Part shown: piece after piece, positions 51,931-63,769 of the stretch
Layout: each line of letters starts with the position of its first letter
Position numbering within the stretch: the first letter of the stretch is position 1
Origin: Sodiomyces alkalinus F11
Taxonomy: Eukaryota; Ascomycota; Sordariomycetes; Glomerellales; Plectosphaerellaceae
Assembly (NCBI RefSeq): GCF_003711515.1
Contig: NW_021167081.1
Location: forward strand, 434,001-498,000
Length of the DNA stretch: 64,000 nucleotides
Reading direction: 5' to 3'
Translations under genes and position numbers: made by a program
Notes under the pieces: model-generated
Databases searched by the model: none
The model's input: only the letters and a program-made list of their open reading frames with translations
What the model was told of the DNA's origin: nothing

Positions 51931-54900
51931 TTAACGACGTGCGCGCTCGGCAGCAGCAGCACTCAGGTTGGTCGATGATCCGGCCTTCCCGGTAGCATTC
52001 GTCATGGCAAGGCCGGCAGGTGCCGCAGCTCCATTGGGAGCCGGTGTATTGGTTCTCGTGGCAGGCTGGGACCGGTTATGCTGCATGTGGGCCTTCACCA
52101 AGTGGCCGGCCGCCAGGGCACTGCACAGAGACAGCTCACCGGCAAGCGTGGCAGCAGCAACGATGCGGGCAAGTCGTCGGGCGTTTTCGCCGGGTTGCGT
52201 GGGATGCGAGCCGCGAACGCCGAGCATATCGAGCATGGCGCTCTGAGGCTCAAGAATGGTACCGCCACCGAGGGTGCCCACTTCGATGGAGGGCATCGAG
52301 ACGGAGATCTGGAGGGAGCCGCGGAGACTGAAAAAGAAAATGGTTAGTAAAAAAAGAAAAAAGAAAAAAAAGTAGAAATGACAATGACGGGGAGGAACGT
52401 GGACTCACTTCTTCATAATGGTGATACAGTTGGAGCTCTCAATCACCTGGGCCGGGTCCTGACCCGTGGCAATGAAAATGGCAGCCACAATGTTGGCGGC
52501 GTGGGCATTAAAGCCACCCACCGAAGCCGCCATGGCCGATCCGATCAGGTTCTTGGCAATGTTGAGTTCGACCAGGCTGTCGACATCGCTCTTCAGCACG
52601 CTGCGCACCACCTCCGCCGGGATGATAGCCTCGGCGACGACGCTCTTGCCGCGGCCGTCGATCCAGTTGATGGCAGCCGCCTTCTTGTCCGTGCAGTAAT
52701 TGCCCGACACCGACACGATGTTCATGTCCTCGAAGCCGCACTCGTTCATCATCACGTCCAGCGCGTTCTCCACGCCCTTGGAAATCATGTTCATGCCCAT
52801 GGCGTCGCCCGTCGTCGCCTTGAACCGGATGTACAGGTTGGTGCCGGCGAGCGCCGTCTTCATCTGCACGAGACGCGCATAGTTGCTGGTCGAGTTGAAC
52901 GCCTTCTTCATCCTGGCCTGGCCCGCGTCCGAATCGAGCCACATCTTGGCCGCGCCGGCCCGCTCCAGCGTGTCGAAGCTCAGGCAAGGCCCGCGCGTCA
53001 TGCCGTCGTTGGTCAGCACCGTGATGACGCCGCCCCCCGAGTTGATGGCCTTGCAGCCGCGGCTGGCGCTGGCCACGAGCACGCCCTCGGTCGTGGCCAT
53101 GGGGATGAAGTAGCTCTGGCCGTCGATGACGAGCGGGCCGGCCACGCCGACGGGCAGGGGCATGTAGCCGATGACGTTCTCGCAGCACGCTCCGAAGACG
53201 CGTTCCCAGTTGTAGTTCTCGTACGGCAGCTTCGACCGGTCGAGCTTGCTGGTCAAGCCCTCGGTGGCTTTGGTCTTGGCAATGATGGAGCGGCGCACCT
53301 TGACGGCGCGCGTAAAGTCCTTGAGCGTACGCTCGAGGGAGTAACCGGGGATCTTGCCGCGCAGGGACATGGCCACCACCTCGTCGTCGTTCATCTCATG
53401 CGCCCGCTTCTCGGCCACCATCTTGTCCAACTCGGCAAACGAACGCGGTGCCGAAAGCGTCGACGACTCGGACGACTCGGACGACTCTGCCGCAGCCTGC
53501 ACCGGTCGCATCGTGAGCGGGTCCGACTCGTCGTCGGTCGAGGCCGGCGTGACGGGACTGGAGGCGCTCGCCGGGGGAGGGATGTACTCGCCGAGAGGCA
53601 GGGTGGCAGTGCTGGTGTCGTTGAAGTTCTGGGCGCGTGCCAGCTCGTCGCGGTCAATCTGATGATCCGGCAGGTTGGGATCCTTAATCCCCCAGCGAGC
53701 GACGTTGAACAGGTAACCGTTGAAGGCGACGCTCAGGGCGAGAGCGACAACGATCCACTTGGAGAGGACGGGGTCCTCCAGGCTCGTCAGAATGCTGCCG
53801 ACGACACTGCCGCCCATGCCGTAGCCGTCCAGGTTGCCATCGCCGTCGCCAGAAATGCCTGCACCCGTCTTGGAGGACCGACTGGGAAGCCCGTAGTGCA
53901 CCGAAGGGAACTCTAGTTCGTACTTGATGGGCGTGAGGATGGTAACGATGGTAGGCCGGCTGTTGGCCTTGGCAGACCCGAGGATGGCGTCAAGGCCGTT
54001 GGCGGCGACCTTGAAAGGGTCGACGGGGGATGGCGTGACCATGGAGCTCAGACCATCCGTCCAGGACAAGGTGTTAGCATTCCGGAACGGGATGGTGCAG
54101 ATGTTGACGAGGTTAATCAGAACGAAGCCGGTGACCATGAGGACCTTGAACTTGGGCACGTTCCTGCTCTTCTGCTTGCCGAAGAGGGACGAAGACTCCT
54201 TTTCTTTGCCGTCGGCATCGTTGCCATTGTCGGAAGCCTCGCTGCTCTTGGCGACGTTCTCGGCCACGCGGCGGCTCACGCCATCGTCCTCCAGGGCTCG
54301 TCGCATGTCGACGTAGCGCTTGATGCGGTTGATCTCGAGCTTGATGCAGAGGATGGCGGTGTAGAAGGAGAAGAGGAGGACCCCGTCGAAGAAGAGGATC
54401 CACGCGGCAAGGAAGCAGAAGTGCTGCAGGCCGCCCTGAACGCCCGAGGCGGCGCCGAAGATGAGGATGGAGATCTCCATGACGTAGTCCTTGATGATCT
54501 CGTAGCCCTTCTCCTTGATGGCGGCCTGGACGGCGTACTGGACGACGCTGGAAGGCGACGCGGCCGAGCTCTTGCTGGACTTGCTGCCGCCGTTCCTCTT
54601 TGCGGCCTCGCGGCGGCGGTGCTCGATGGCGTGGCTCAGGACGGCGCGGGTGAGGGCGATGTTCTTCTCGAAGCCAATGGTGACGACGAGAAAAGGCAGG
54701 CCCTCGGAGAGCAGGACCATGTTGATGGGGACGCCGAGCTTGGTGGTGACGATGAGGCCGAACAGGAAAGCAAAGACGGAGGAGAGGAGGACGTTGATGA
54801 AGAGCCAGAAATTCGAGCCCATGCGGCGCATGGAGAGGAAGAGAGAGACAAAGGTGAGGTGCATGGAGAGGTAGCCCAGGGCCATGATGAAAATGTCAAG

Positions 54901-55647
54901 CATCTCAGCGTTCTTCAGGAGGTCGATGAATTCGGACCAAGCGTTGCTCACCCAGTGGATGTAACTGTTGCGGGTGTTGACCTTGGCCGCTTTCATGATC
55001 CACATCTTGGACTCCTGACCGTGGGGGGTCTCGCGGAGCTCCGAGTCGTCGGAGTCGTCGACGTTGGGGATCTCCTGGATAGAGGCCACAAGCTCGGGGG
55101 CCTCGGCATAGGAAACAGCGAAAGCCAGGGCCGTGTCCTGAGAATAGCTAGCCAGCGAATTGGAGGTGGGCGGCAGCTGAGTGATGGAGGTGTTCGGAGC
55201 GAAGGGGATGGCTTGCGCACGCGGAGCCGTGTTGGCCGACTCGGGGGACTGGGACTCGGGAAAGACGAGGGTCAGGAGGGCGAGGTGGTCGTAGGCAGCC
55301 TGAGCAGAAGAGGTGTCCTGGAGCTTCTTGTGGTGTTCAACGGTCTGCCAACGCCAAGAGGAATCGGGCCCCGTCTTTAGACAACGGCTTCCCTCGATGA
55401 GGGAAGACCAGTCCGCAGAGCGGACAGTAATGGTGGCATCGAACAAGCTCTCCTGCAGCAGACCGACGTAGGAAGAACTGGCCAGAACGGCAACGATGAC
55501 AACGGTATGGATAGGATGGGAGCAAGCGAGGCGGGAGAAGAACTGGAGGATGGGAGTGATGCGTTTCCCAAACCAAGTCGGTGTAGGTTGCGGGGTGGCG
55601 GGTTGCTCGCCCCGGAAGCGCGCGGGGAAGAAGGACGAGGAAATCAT
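51931..55647 (-). CDS. HMG-CoA reductase
   Basis: Exons 55647-52409 and 52327-51931 give 1211 residues. The N-terminal half has several membrane helices and a sterol-sensing domain (about 250-430, e.g. [19 protein letters not shown] and [20 protein letters not shown]). A Ser/Asp-rich linker follows, with catalytic domain from about 750. Active-site text is intact: [17 protein letters not shown] near 823, [12 protein letters not shown] near 949, and [12 protein letters not shown] near 1154 with the catalytic His. The enzyme makes mevalonate from HMG-CoA in the ER membrane, the committed step to ergosterol and other isoprenoids. The upstream frame is also open, but it is CT-rich leader and not protein-like, so I start at [12 protein letters not shown] likely 182 bp intron (55930-55749) sits in the 5' UTR. 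Confidence 0.95.
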
Positions 55648-57809
55648 GTTGAGGGTGTTGATTAGGGAGTTGCTTCTTCGTTTACGACGACATTGGGGAT
55701 CGAGATACGATCGGGGAAGTCGGATGAAAGAGGATTCGGAGGAGGTATCTAGAATGGCAACGTAAATCAGTGAATGATGTTCTACCCGAGCCCAGGGGAA
55801 GTCCCGGGAAGGCAAGCAAGCGCAGAAGTAGCAAGGCAGAAGTATCAAGTGCAGAAGTAGCAAGTGCAGAAGTAGCAAATGCAACAGACGATGCAAGATA
55901 GGCAGAGGGGCAGGATTGTGTGGTACATACCAGCTTGCGGATGCGGATGATCCGGCAATGGATGATGTCAATGAGTATGGTATTCGCACTCGTGCTTGTT
56001 TGATACCGGAGATATATCCGGAGTGACCGACTCTCGGCAGAAGAATGTGGGCAATTAAGGAGAATTAAGAGGGGAAAAGTAAAAGAAGGAAAGAAAGAAG
56101 CGGTGGAAGGAAGTATGCAAAGTGGCCTTGGGTGGCAATGCAATTGGTAGGCGTGAGGTTTGTGGGATAGAAATCCAAGACCGCTGGCAGCCCCAACGCA
56201 GATGCAATTGGGTCGAATAAGGGCGGTCAAGAATGGGCGATGACGAAGATGACGACTTTTGATGCCCTTTGATGGACGATCAAAATCTCGACCAGGGACG
56301 AGAGGTAAGAAAGCGAGGCGCGCAAAAGCACTGTGATCGATCTTCCACGGGTTGTTGATGGTGGAGAGAAAGAAAGGAGGTGGCCTAGTAGGAAGCGATG
56401 GGGAAAAGCGTCCCTGGTAGGAAAAACTAATCGATCCAGATAAAGGAGGAAGGGGCAAAAAGAGGCCAAGGGGTAGTAGGTAAGGCAGGAAGGAGCATAA
56501 AGGTTGTGCAAAGACGGCTATGCAGGACCATTCGTCCAACCGGTTGGTAGTGTTGGGCTGTGATTCTGTGGGTGTGGAGAGGAAAAAAAGATAAGGCTAG
56601 GTGATCCACTGATAAAATAAGTGGGAAGGTGCAGTGAAGAAAAGAAAAAAAAGGAAAGAAGAAAAAGGAGGGGAAATCACAGTACAAAGCGGGTACCTAT
56701 CTTAGGAGGCAGGAAGCCCCCGGCTGGTTGCCCAGCTAGTGGCCTCCCGCCGCCGAGGAGGAAGGAACGAAATTTTGGAACGCGACCGACCGCGTACCAC
56801 CATTACCTATTACCTTAGGTACACGGTGGTCAGTGCGCCTGACCGTGCTGATAGTCAGTCACATCAGTGAACAATTACGTCTGGTACCTGCATATTCTAT
56901 GCTGTGCTGCCAGTCTAGAAGGTACTCCACTCCGTACCATGGAGGCTGGAGACATGCGCAACGCTCGATCAAACACTCGTAAGATCCCAAAATACTCAGG
57001 CTCAAAAGGCTGCCACACCTCCGCCTCATACTTGACATGTGGCTCTTTTAGCAGAAGCCCATCTCCTCATTCTGTCGGATGCCGTGTATAGTCGACATTG
57101 ACATAGTGCTCTGTGGAAGTGCTGTGGTCTCCGTCCTGTGACTCGGAGATCCTCGGTAAAGTCCTGTTTTCCCGACAAGCCTCGGGGAGGACAATGGAAT
57201 AGGTCGGGCATTCGGAGGGATTCGTCTGGCATTGTTCTTGACCACGACTGTAGGGACTGATACGGTGATTCGTCCAAAAGATTCATCAGGTCCGTTTCCC
57301 ACGCCAGCAACGCAGGGAGAGTTTGTTGGACAGAAAGTACGGAGAAGGGGAATACATAAAGAGAAAGATGGAGAATACCCGAGTCACAAGGCAGGGAGAA
57401 GAAGTTATCCCGGATTTTTTAATAGTGTCCAACGTAAGCTGACCATCGAAGACTGTACTCCGTCACTGCTAGTGATTATCGTGGACCTGGGTAAGGGGAG
57501 ATGCGACTATTGATCGCAATTCCTGAATACTTCTCCGTGAGGCGAATCGTCCTCACGTGGTAAAATGTATATTCTAATTCGAATGTCATGAAATTATCGT
57601 AGTACATCATCTAGAACAGCAGCATCGACTCAAATATAACCAACGGCAAGTGCTATTCGTAGCTACGGAGGGTCACTGTAATCATTCACTCTTCACGCGG
57701 TCCTCATCGCCAGTGATATAAATATCAGATATAAACATCAGATATAAACAAGTCAACAATTTCCAAAATCAGACCCTCATTCGTTCAGTTTCCGTCATTA
57801 TCCACGTCA
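55648..57809. other. long leader of HMG-CoA reductase, then intergenic
   Basis: About 900 bp upstream of the ATG are CT-rich on the minus strand and carry a good donor/acceptor pair (GTATGT at 55930, CTAG at 55749). I read them as 5' UTR with an intron. A purine stretch at about 56575-56675 and an ATTACCTTAGGTAC element near 56808 follow. Minus-strand text at 57030-57300 looked faintly protein-like, but I could not assign it. Confidence 0.45.
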
Positions 57810-58720
57810 TTAGATCCATATGAATGCCCGTCCTTCACATCTCGCAAGCGCCCTGACCCTCTCCACCTCCGGCCCCTCAAACCTCACGACCTGAACGCCC
57901 GCCACAGCCAACTCAGCCTTCACCCGGTCCCAAGCAGCAGGGTCAACACACCTCGTCCCCTCCTCGACAACCACAGTCCGGAACCCCTCGGCCGCCGCAT
58001 CGATCGCAGAGCACTTGACACAGTAGTCGCCCGCCAACCCCACCACAAAAACATCCGTGACGCCCGCCCCGCGCAGCCTTTCCGCGAGCCCCGAATCCGC
58101 CACGCGCCCCGGGTCCTCAAACGGGCCGTAGAAAGCGCTGTACATCTCGATATCCGGCCTCGTGCCCTTCGCCACCACGGCGTCGAGCAGGTCGGCCTCC
58201 AGCTCGGGGATCAGCGCCGCGCCGGGCGTGTCCTGCACGCAGTGCGCCGGCCAGAGGCGCGACTCGAGCTTCTCGGCCGAGTTGTGCGGGTTGGCGATGG
58301 TGGTGGTGGACAGGAAGGGTGAGGCGCCCGGGTGGTTCGTCGCGAAGGAGACGTGGGAGGCTGGGTGCCAGTCCTTGGTGGCGATCTTGGTCGCGAACGG
58401 GAGCTTGAGGAGGGAGTTGACTACCGGGGCGATGGCCCGGCCGTCTGGTACTGCGAGAGAGCCGTTCTGTTGCGGGGTGAGACGGAGGGGAGGAGTTTTA
58501 TGTTAGTAACGCAAGGGTGTTTTCGGGGGAGTCGGGGGAGTCGGGGAGCCGCGTGAGACAGAAGGAGTGGGTGTACGTGACACTACGTGACACTACAGGA
58601 TGTACGACGTAGGTACGTAAGGGCAGCGAAGTAAAAAGTGGCAGGCTGACGTACCGGAGGGCAGAAATCCTCTTGAAAGTCGACCACGAGAAGGGCCGGC
58701 TTGAAATTGTCCTCACCCAT
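57810..58720 (-). CDS. nicotinamidase (PNC1-type)
   Basis: Exons 58720-58655 and 58466-57810 give 240 residues. The cysteine-hydrolase triad is in place: Asp14 in LLVVDFQEDF, Lys122 in VVAKGT and Cys171 in GLAGDYCVKCSA. DWHPASHVSF and WPAHCVQDTPGA match the metal-binding and substrate regions of nicotinamidases. The enzyme turns nicotinamide into nicotinate in the NAD salvage route. In yeast it also sets sirtuin activity by removing the inhibitor nicotinamide. An in-frame Met 20 codons upstream (58780) is possible, but the added residues are not conserved-looking. The intron between the exons is canonical and 188 bp long. Confidence 0.94.
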
Positions 58721-59636
58721 GGTCAGGTTTGTGCGCCTTGAATTATACGAATTTGGTGAGAATGATATTGTTTCGGGCATAAGAGCGAAAGAGAAGAGCG
58801 GATAATGGAAAAGTGATAACTATGATAATCTCATACCGCCACGCCTATGTGGTGTGGTGTCCATAACCTCGAGGTAAGTGAAGTTCCGGGCTCATCCAAT
58901 GAGGTGCCAGTACTCCGTATTCCGGGCCAGTTTGTGCATTCTTACTGGTTTAAGATGGTCTGACTCAGATCCTCACCGAGCTTCACTTGTACGAATACCC
59001 TCCAAAATACAAGGCTATATCGAGACGGAGGTCGACTTTACGGAGTACTCGGTCACCATGCCTTATATCCACCCCCCAGGTAGTATCAGTGCAGGTACAC
59101 CCAAGCCCCGACTCGGAAGTCGACGTACTTCGTATTATCCAGTCCAGCCCCCAACGCCACCATCGCAACTACAGTCTACAACCACCACAACCACGGATAA
59201 TGGGACCTAACCTACCCCCTGGACCACCCCCTAGACCACCCCCTATTTCCCCTCGCTTTTGTGGGAAGAGCATTGGTACTCATTAGCCCAAGCGTGGCAT
59301 GATGTACAGCTTCAGCCTTCCATCGACAGCCCGCAAGCCACGGGTCTACGTCTACCTTATCGACGTCGTCACCGAATATTTTCATCTACGAAAAGAAACG
59401 ACCTCAACACGAGTGTGAAGACGAGGGAACCATGGCGAATGAAAAATGCATGGTTTAAAACCATGTGACAAAATGTCGGTCATTAAAATATGATACATAT
59501 AGGCAGGCCTTCGGGTGATTCCACGCGCCATCTGGCACATCATCCAAGAGAAAACAAAAAAAGCAACCACCACCTGTTTCTTGCCGCCGCCCCTTTTTTA
59601 TTTTTATTTATTTTTATTTTTATTTTCCCCAATTAT
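58721..59636. other. intergenic
   Basis: Two copies of the nonamer are present, TACTCCGTA at 58911-58919 and TACGGAGTA at 59039-59047. T-rich sequence at about 59596-59630 lies just after the stop of the TRI12-like gene. No gene is supported. Confidence 0.5.
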
Positions 59637-61491
59637 TTACTGGCCTGGCAGCTTGTCTTTGTCCTTGCCCTGGTGAAGTGTCGTCGCAACCTTGTCAGTC
59701 ATGTGGACGTCCATGTCGGGCATCATCACGGCGCAGAAGATAGCCACGACCGAGAAGGCAATGTTGGTCAGGAAAACGGTGCGGTACGCGTCGTTGCTGG
59801 CCACCTGGTACGCCCGCATGCCGGTGGCCAGGATCGAGTCCGTCAGCCCAGCGACGCCCCCGAACGACCCGGTCGTGAGGGCCGCCATAAAGTCGGCCAC
59901 GCTGCCCTCGGGCAGGCCGGCGGCCACCAGCGCGCCGGGCACCTGGGCGGGGACCTCGACGGCCAGGCGGTTCGACAGCACCACGCTGTACACGGTGGCG
60001 GCGATGCTGCTGATGAGGAAGCGGATGCTGCCGGCGACGCCGCTGGCGCTGCCGAGCTGGGCCTGGTCGGGCGCGCACAGGGTGACGATGGTGATGGCGG
60101 TGCCCTCGCCCCAGCCGGCCATGAAGGCGCCCACGCCGACGAGGGCGGAGGCGCGCACGGGGGTGTCGGGCCCGCAGGTGGCGATGGTGGCGAAGGCGAT
60201 GCCGCCGATGGTGAAGGTCACGACGCACTGCCACTTGAGGTAGCCGATCAGCTTGCCGAGGAAGCCGCCGACGATCTGGCCGGCGACCATGAAGAGCGAG
60301 ACGATGGAGGCGAGCCAGGCGGTGTAGAAGGTCGAGTGGCCCTCGGTGGTGTACATGACGGCCACCATGCTGGGCCACACGATGGCGAAGGCGTAGTAGA
60401 CGCTGGCGCCGAGACCCGTCAGCACGGTGGAGGCGACCCAGGGCAGGTGGCGGAAGTAGCGCATGCGCACGAGCGGCTCGGACAGCCTGGCGTAGCACTC
60501 CCAGAGGACGAAGACGACGAGGGCGACGAAGCCGACGACGATGGTGGCGATGACGTTGGCCGAGTCCCAGGCGTAGACGCCGCCGCCCCAGTTGAGGCCC
60601 ATCATGAAGATGAGGAGACCGCCGGTGTAGAAGGCGGTGCCGACGTAGTCGAAGCGGCGCATGTAGTCCCAGAACTTGGCGCCGCCGCCGTGCTTCATCT
60701 CGAAGGTGGGCGGGTGGTAGAAGAAGAACCAGCAGAAGAGACTGGCCGCGTTGATGGCCGTGTTGAGGTAGAAGAGCCCGCGCCAGCCGACGTTGGGGTG
60801 GTTCTGCAGGAAGGCCTGCGCGAGGATGGGCGCGATGCCCGACCCGGGGATGCAGAACAGGTAGCAGAAGCCGTTACCGGCGAGGCGGTACTTCATGGGC
60901 ACCAGCTCGCCCATGACGTAGAAGTAGGACAGCTGGGTGGCGGCGGCGACACCGATGATGGTCATACCGCCGATGAGCATGGGAACGTTGGTGGCGACGG
61001 AGCAGATGATGCAGCCGAGGACACCGAGGGCGGCACCACCAACGAAAATCCATCGGCGTCCGAAGATGTCACTGAGGCGGCCGATGATTGTGAGAGTGAC
61101 GGCACTGGTAAGGGTGTAGACGAGGGCGACCCAGACGATGTTGGGGTCCTGGAAACGAATTGTTAGTGGTGTTGTAGCGCAATAGGGAGGGAGTTGGGGG
61201 GAGGGGGGAATAAAGGAGAAAGCTCACCGGACCAATATCCGCATTGATGATGCCGAGAATAGGGGCAGCAAAACCAAAGCCAGCAACACCTGCCATGAGA
61301 CCGAGACCAATGCCCAACATGGTACCGATGAAGAATCGGCTCTTGAAGTAGCCCTCGGGAAGGGAATCTTCATCGGTGACGAATTGGTTGCTGTCGGTGC
61401 TCGACTTGTCGGAGATCTTGTCGATCCTCTCCTCGTGGCCCTTTTCCGGGTCGACGGCGCCAGGGCCGTCTCGCGAGACCGGCTTCGACAT
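59637..61491 (-). CDS. MFS transporter, TRI12 (trichothecene/siderophore efflux) type
   Basis: Exons 61491-61228 and 61148-59637 encode 591 residues. A hydrophilic N-terminus (MSKPVSRDGPGAVDPEKGHEE) leads into about 14 membrane helices. The GRLSDIFGRRW loop is motif A and AATQLSYFYVMGELVPMKYR is characteristic of the fungal TRI12 branch. Other recognisable parts are FCYLFCIPGSGIAP and a paired Asn/Gly-rich FMMGLNWGGGVYAW segment. Members export trichothecenes in Fusarium, but most are of unknown cargo. No toxin-pathway gene is seen next to it, so an efflux role on unknown compounds is the safe reading. The C-terminus is short and Lys-rich. Confidence 0.92.
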
Positions 61492-63228
61492 GACTGCTGC
61501 AAGTGTTCGATGGTCAAATCGTACAAGGGTCGGTGATGAGTTGTCGATGTGAGGAAGAAAGGGCGAAGAGACAGCTCAGCTCACAGCACGTAGACTGAGA
61601 TGTGATCTGATCCTGAACCTCTTCTGGCCGTGGCGGGGAGGGGTGGGAGTCGTATATCTATATACAAGTTGAAGAAGGCCGGGAGCAAGACAGCTCTACT
61701 CCAAAGGAGGATCAGGCGATCAGGGGACCGCCGAAGTCGCCCTCTCGACCGGCGGACGCGAGCCATTGACCCTCACTTTTGCAGCTTGGGCAAGATGGCA
61801 AAGTGCAATGAATCAGTAGCGGGCAGCTCGTTTTTTTGGCACTAGAGCACGGCCTCGACGGCAGACATTTTCCGAGATCTAAGCGAATGGTCAAGACTCA
61901 GCTCTTCCCCACGGGGCTTTGGCGTAGCGTCGGATCTCCGCAACGATCCATTGGGGCTGCAGGAGCCAAACGGCAGTCCCCGTCGAGACCATGCATGCAT
62001 GCAATGGAAATGACGGTTTTGTTAGAGTTTTCGTCTTGTTTCCCAGCAGATGGGTTCGGCCTAAGGGATCCAGGGACCTTGCCGTGTGTTGTCGACGCTT
62101 GGCAAAGATGCTCAGAGCTGTAGCTACTCGCGAGTCTAGGCTTCTGGTTGGTCGATCATTGAGGGAGCGAGCTGTCCATAACTTCGTATCACTAGCCTCT
62201 GTACGGTGTACCCAGCATAACTAGAGTGCGCCACCGCATTTTGTTTGTTGTTCTTGGTATTGTGGAAAATAGCGCCAGATCTGGGGGGCCCTGGGGGCAA
62301 TTTTCCGCTGACTCTTTGGCGGCTGGCCCACGATGATGTGGAGTAATCCGGGGTATGGGGTACGCTACAGCACCCAATATTGATAGGCATTTTGAGAAGC
62401 TATCGCGACTGGAAAGAAGAACCATCTTCGCCCCCGGCTGGAAAAAGGGAAAAAAGGCATTCCCAGAAATGGGGACTGTGGCGGGCGAGAGACAGCAGGT
62501 ATGGAGTAGGTAGACTAGGGTACAGTAGTAGCGGCACAAAGAAGATGAGAGGGTGGAGGCCACGTGATGCTTACTTGACGTGTCGCGTAATGTACAAACT
62601 ACGCGAAGTTTGCGGTACCTTATTAATGACTAAGGTACCTTAGGTAACTTGCGAAGGCCTAAGGTATACACTAGGACGGGTACCTAATTCCATCGCATCG
62701 TGCATCGTGCTGCCGTACGTAAAAGTACCTTGCCGCAACCTTAAGCTCTCAAGCCCAAGCCCTTGACCAAGTGAAGAACATTGTACAACCTACGTCCTGC
62801 TTATGCTATCAGTATAGTCCAGCGTCAAGACCCAAAAACCATTCGAAGGTGAAACCTGGGTGTGTGGCCAAGACTCTGATCGTACACGGTACACGTACTA
62901 ATTACAGAGTAGACTAGAGGACCGGCGCCTCTGGGCCCATTTTAGATGGTCAAGGTTGGACTTGTTCACGGAATTTCTTGCCTATCCGTACGAAGGCGTG
63001 TGGCGGACTGTTGGGAACACCCCGAAACAACCGCTTGCTGTAACGAGAGCGGTTTGCCGTTTATAACGAAAAGTGACGGGATGCGGGGTATGAAAGACAC
63101 TTCTTTCGCCCCCTCCTCGGTTTCCTAGAGGAGATATCTGCATGCTGTACATGAGGGAAAAGAAGAAGAAAAGTTCAGATAAAAATAAAGCGACAAAAAC
63201 AAGACGATATAGGCAACAAAATAAGAAC
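61492..63228. other. intergenic
   Basis: The 1.7 kb hold the promoter of the TRI12-like gene. The perfect 14-bp palindrome CTAAGGTACCTTAG lies at 62630-62643, with further GGTACC-type words nearby. No gene is supported. Confidence 0.5.
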
Positions 63229-63300
63229 AGGTCTAACCAGGAATCGAACCTGGACCCTGGGAATCAGAATCCCATGTCCTAACCATTAGACTATTAGACC
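63229..63300 (-). tRNA. tRNA-Gln (anticodon CTG), second copy
   Basis: The gene is the same as the one at 42307-42378 except that acceptor position 5 and its partner are T and A here (GGTCTAA/TTAGACC) instead of C and G, so pairing is kept. Anticodon CTG, D arm and T arm are unchanged. An A-rich plus strand just below gives the T run needed to end Pol III transcripts. Confidence 0.95.
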
Positions 63301-63769
63301 GTTTAGAGTTGTTTAGCATCTCATTCGCTAATCATATAGAGCTATACGGACATGTGTGTCGAGAAGACGGAGTGAGAGTTGCGGGATTTCTTTGCCGGAA
63401 ATGGACGAGATGGGTAATTACAGGATAATGGGCATCTTTATCCACGATGGAGATTTCACAGCTACCTAAGGTACAACGCACTTGCGACATGAGAGTAGGT
63501 ACCCAACTTACTCAGCAGGACTCCCTGAAACGACTAATATCTCTTATCTTATCCCTTTTCCTCTCGCGCCTTGTGATTGGAAGTAAAACCTTCGACTAAT
63601 CTTGGGGTCCCACTGCCCCAGTATCACATGAAAATGGTGTCTCAACAAGTCCCATTCCCCGACTCTGTCAAGGTACAGAGTATTCGTGGGACGTTCGTGA
63701 TCCAGACGAGTACGACGACGCCTCAGTCACCCAATTGTCGTCCCCTCGCCGCCCATCAACTCCCTCAAA
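63301..63769. other. intergenic, upstream of the monooxygenase gene
   Basis: The region includes CTACCTAAGGTACAAC near 63463 and T-rich patches. No separate gene is supported. Confidence 0.5.

Noticed and set aside
55682..56539. 285-codon minus-strand frame upstream of HMG-CoA reductase
   Set aside because: Its Leu/Phe/Ser/Pro-rich composition mirrors the CT-rich leader, and it spans a likely intron. I read it as 5' UTR.
57026..57310. Minus-strand frames resembling the end of a gene
   Set aside because: Text such as RITVSVPTVVVKNN looked protein-like, but the frames break, there is no start, and I recognise no family.
59490..61166. 558-codon plus-strand frame antisense to the TRI12-like gene
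   Set aside because: It is the same kind of shadow, Gly/Asp/Val/Ala-rich, produced by codon bias of the transporter gene.
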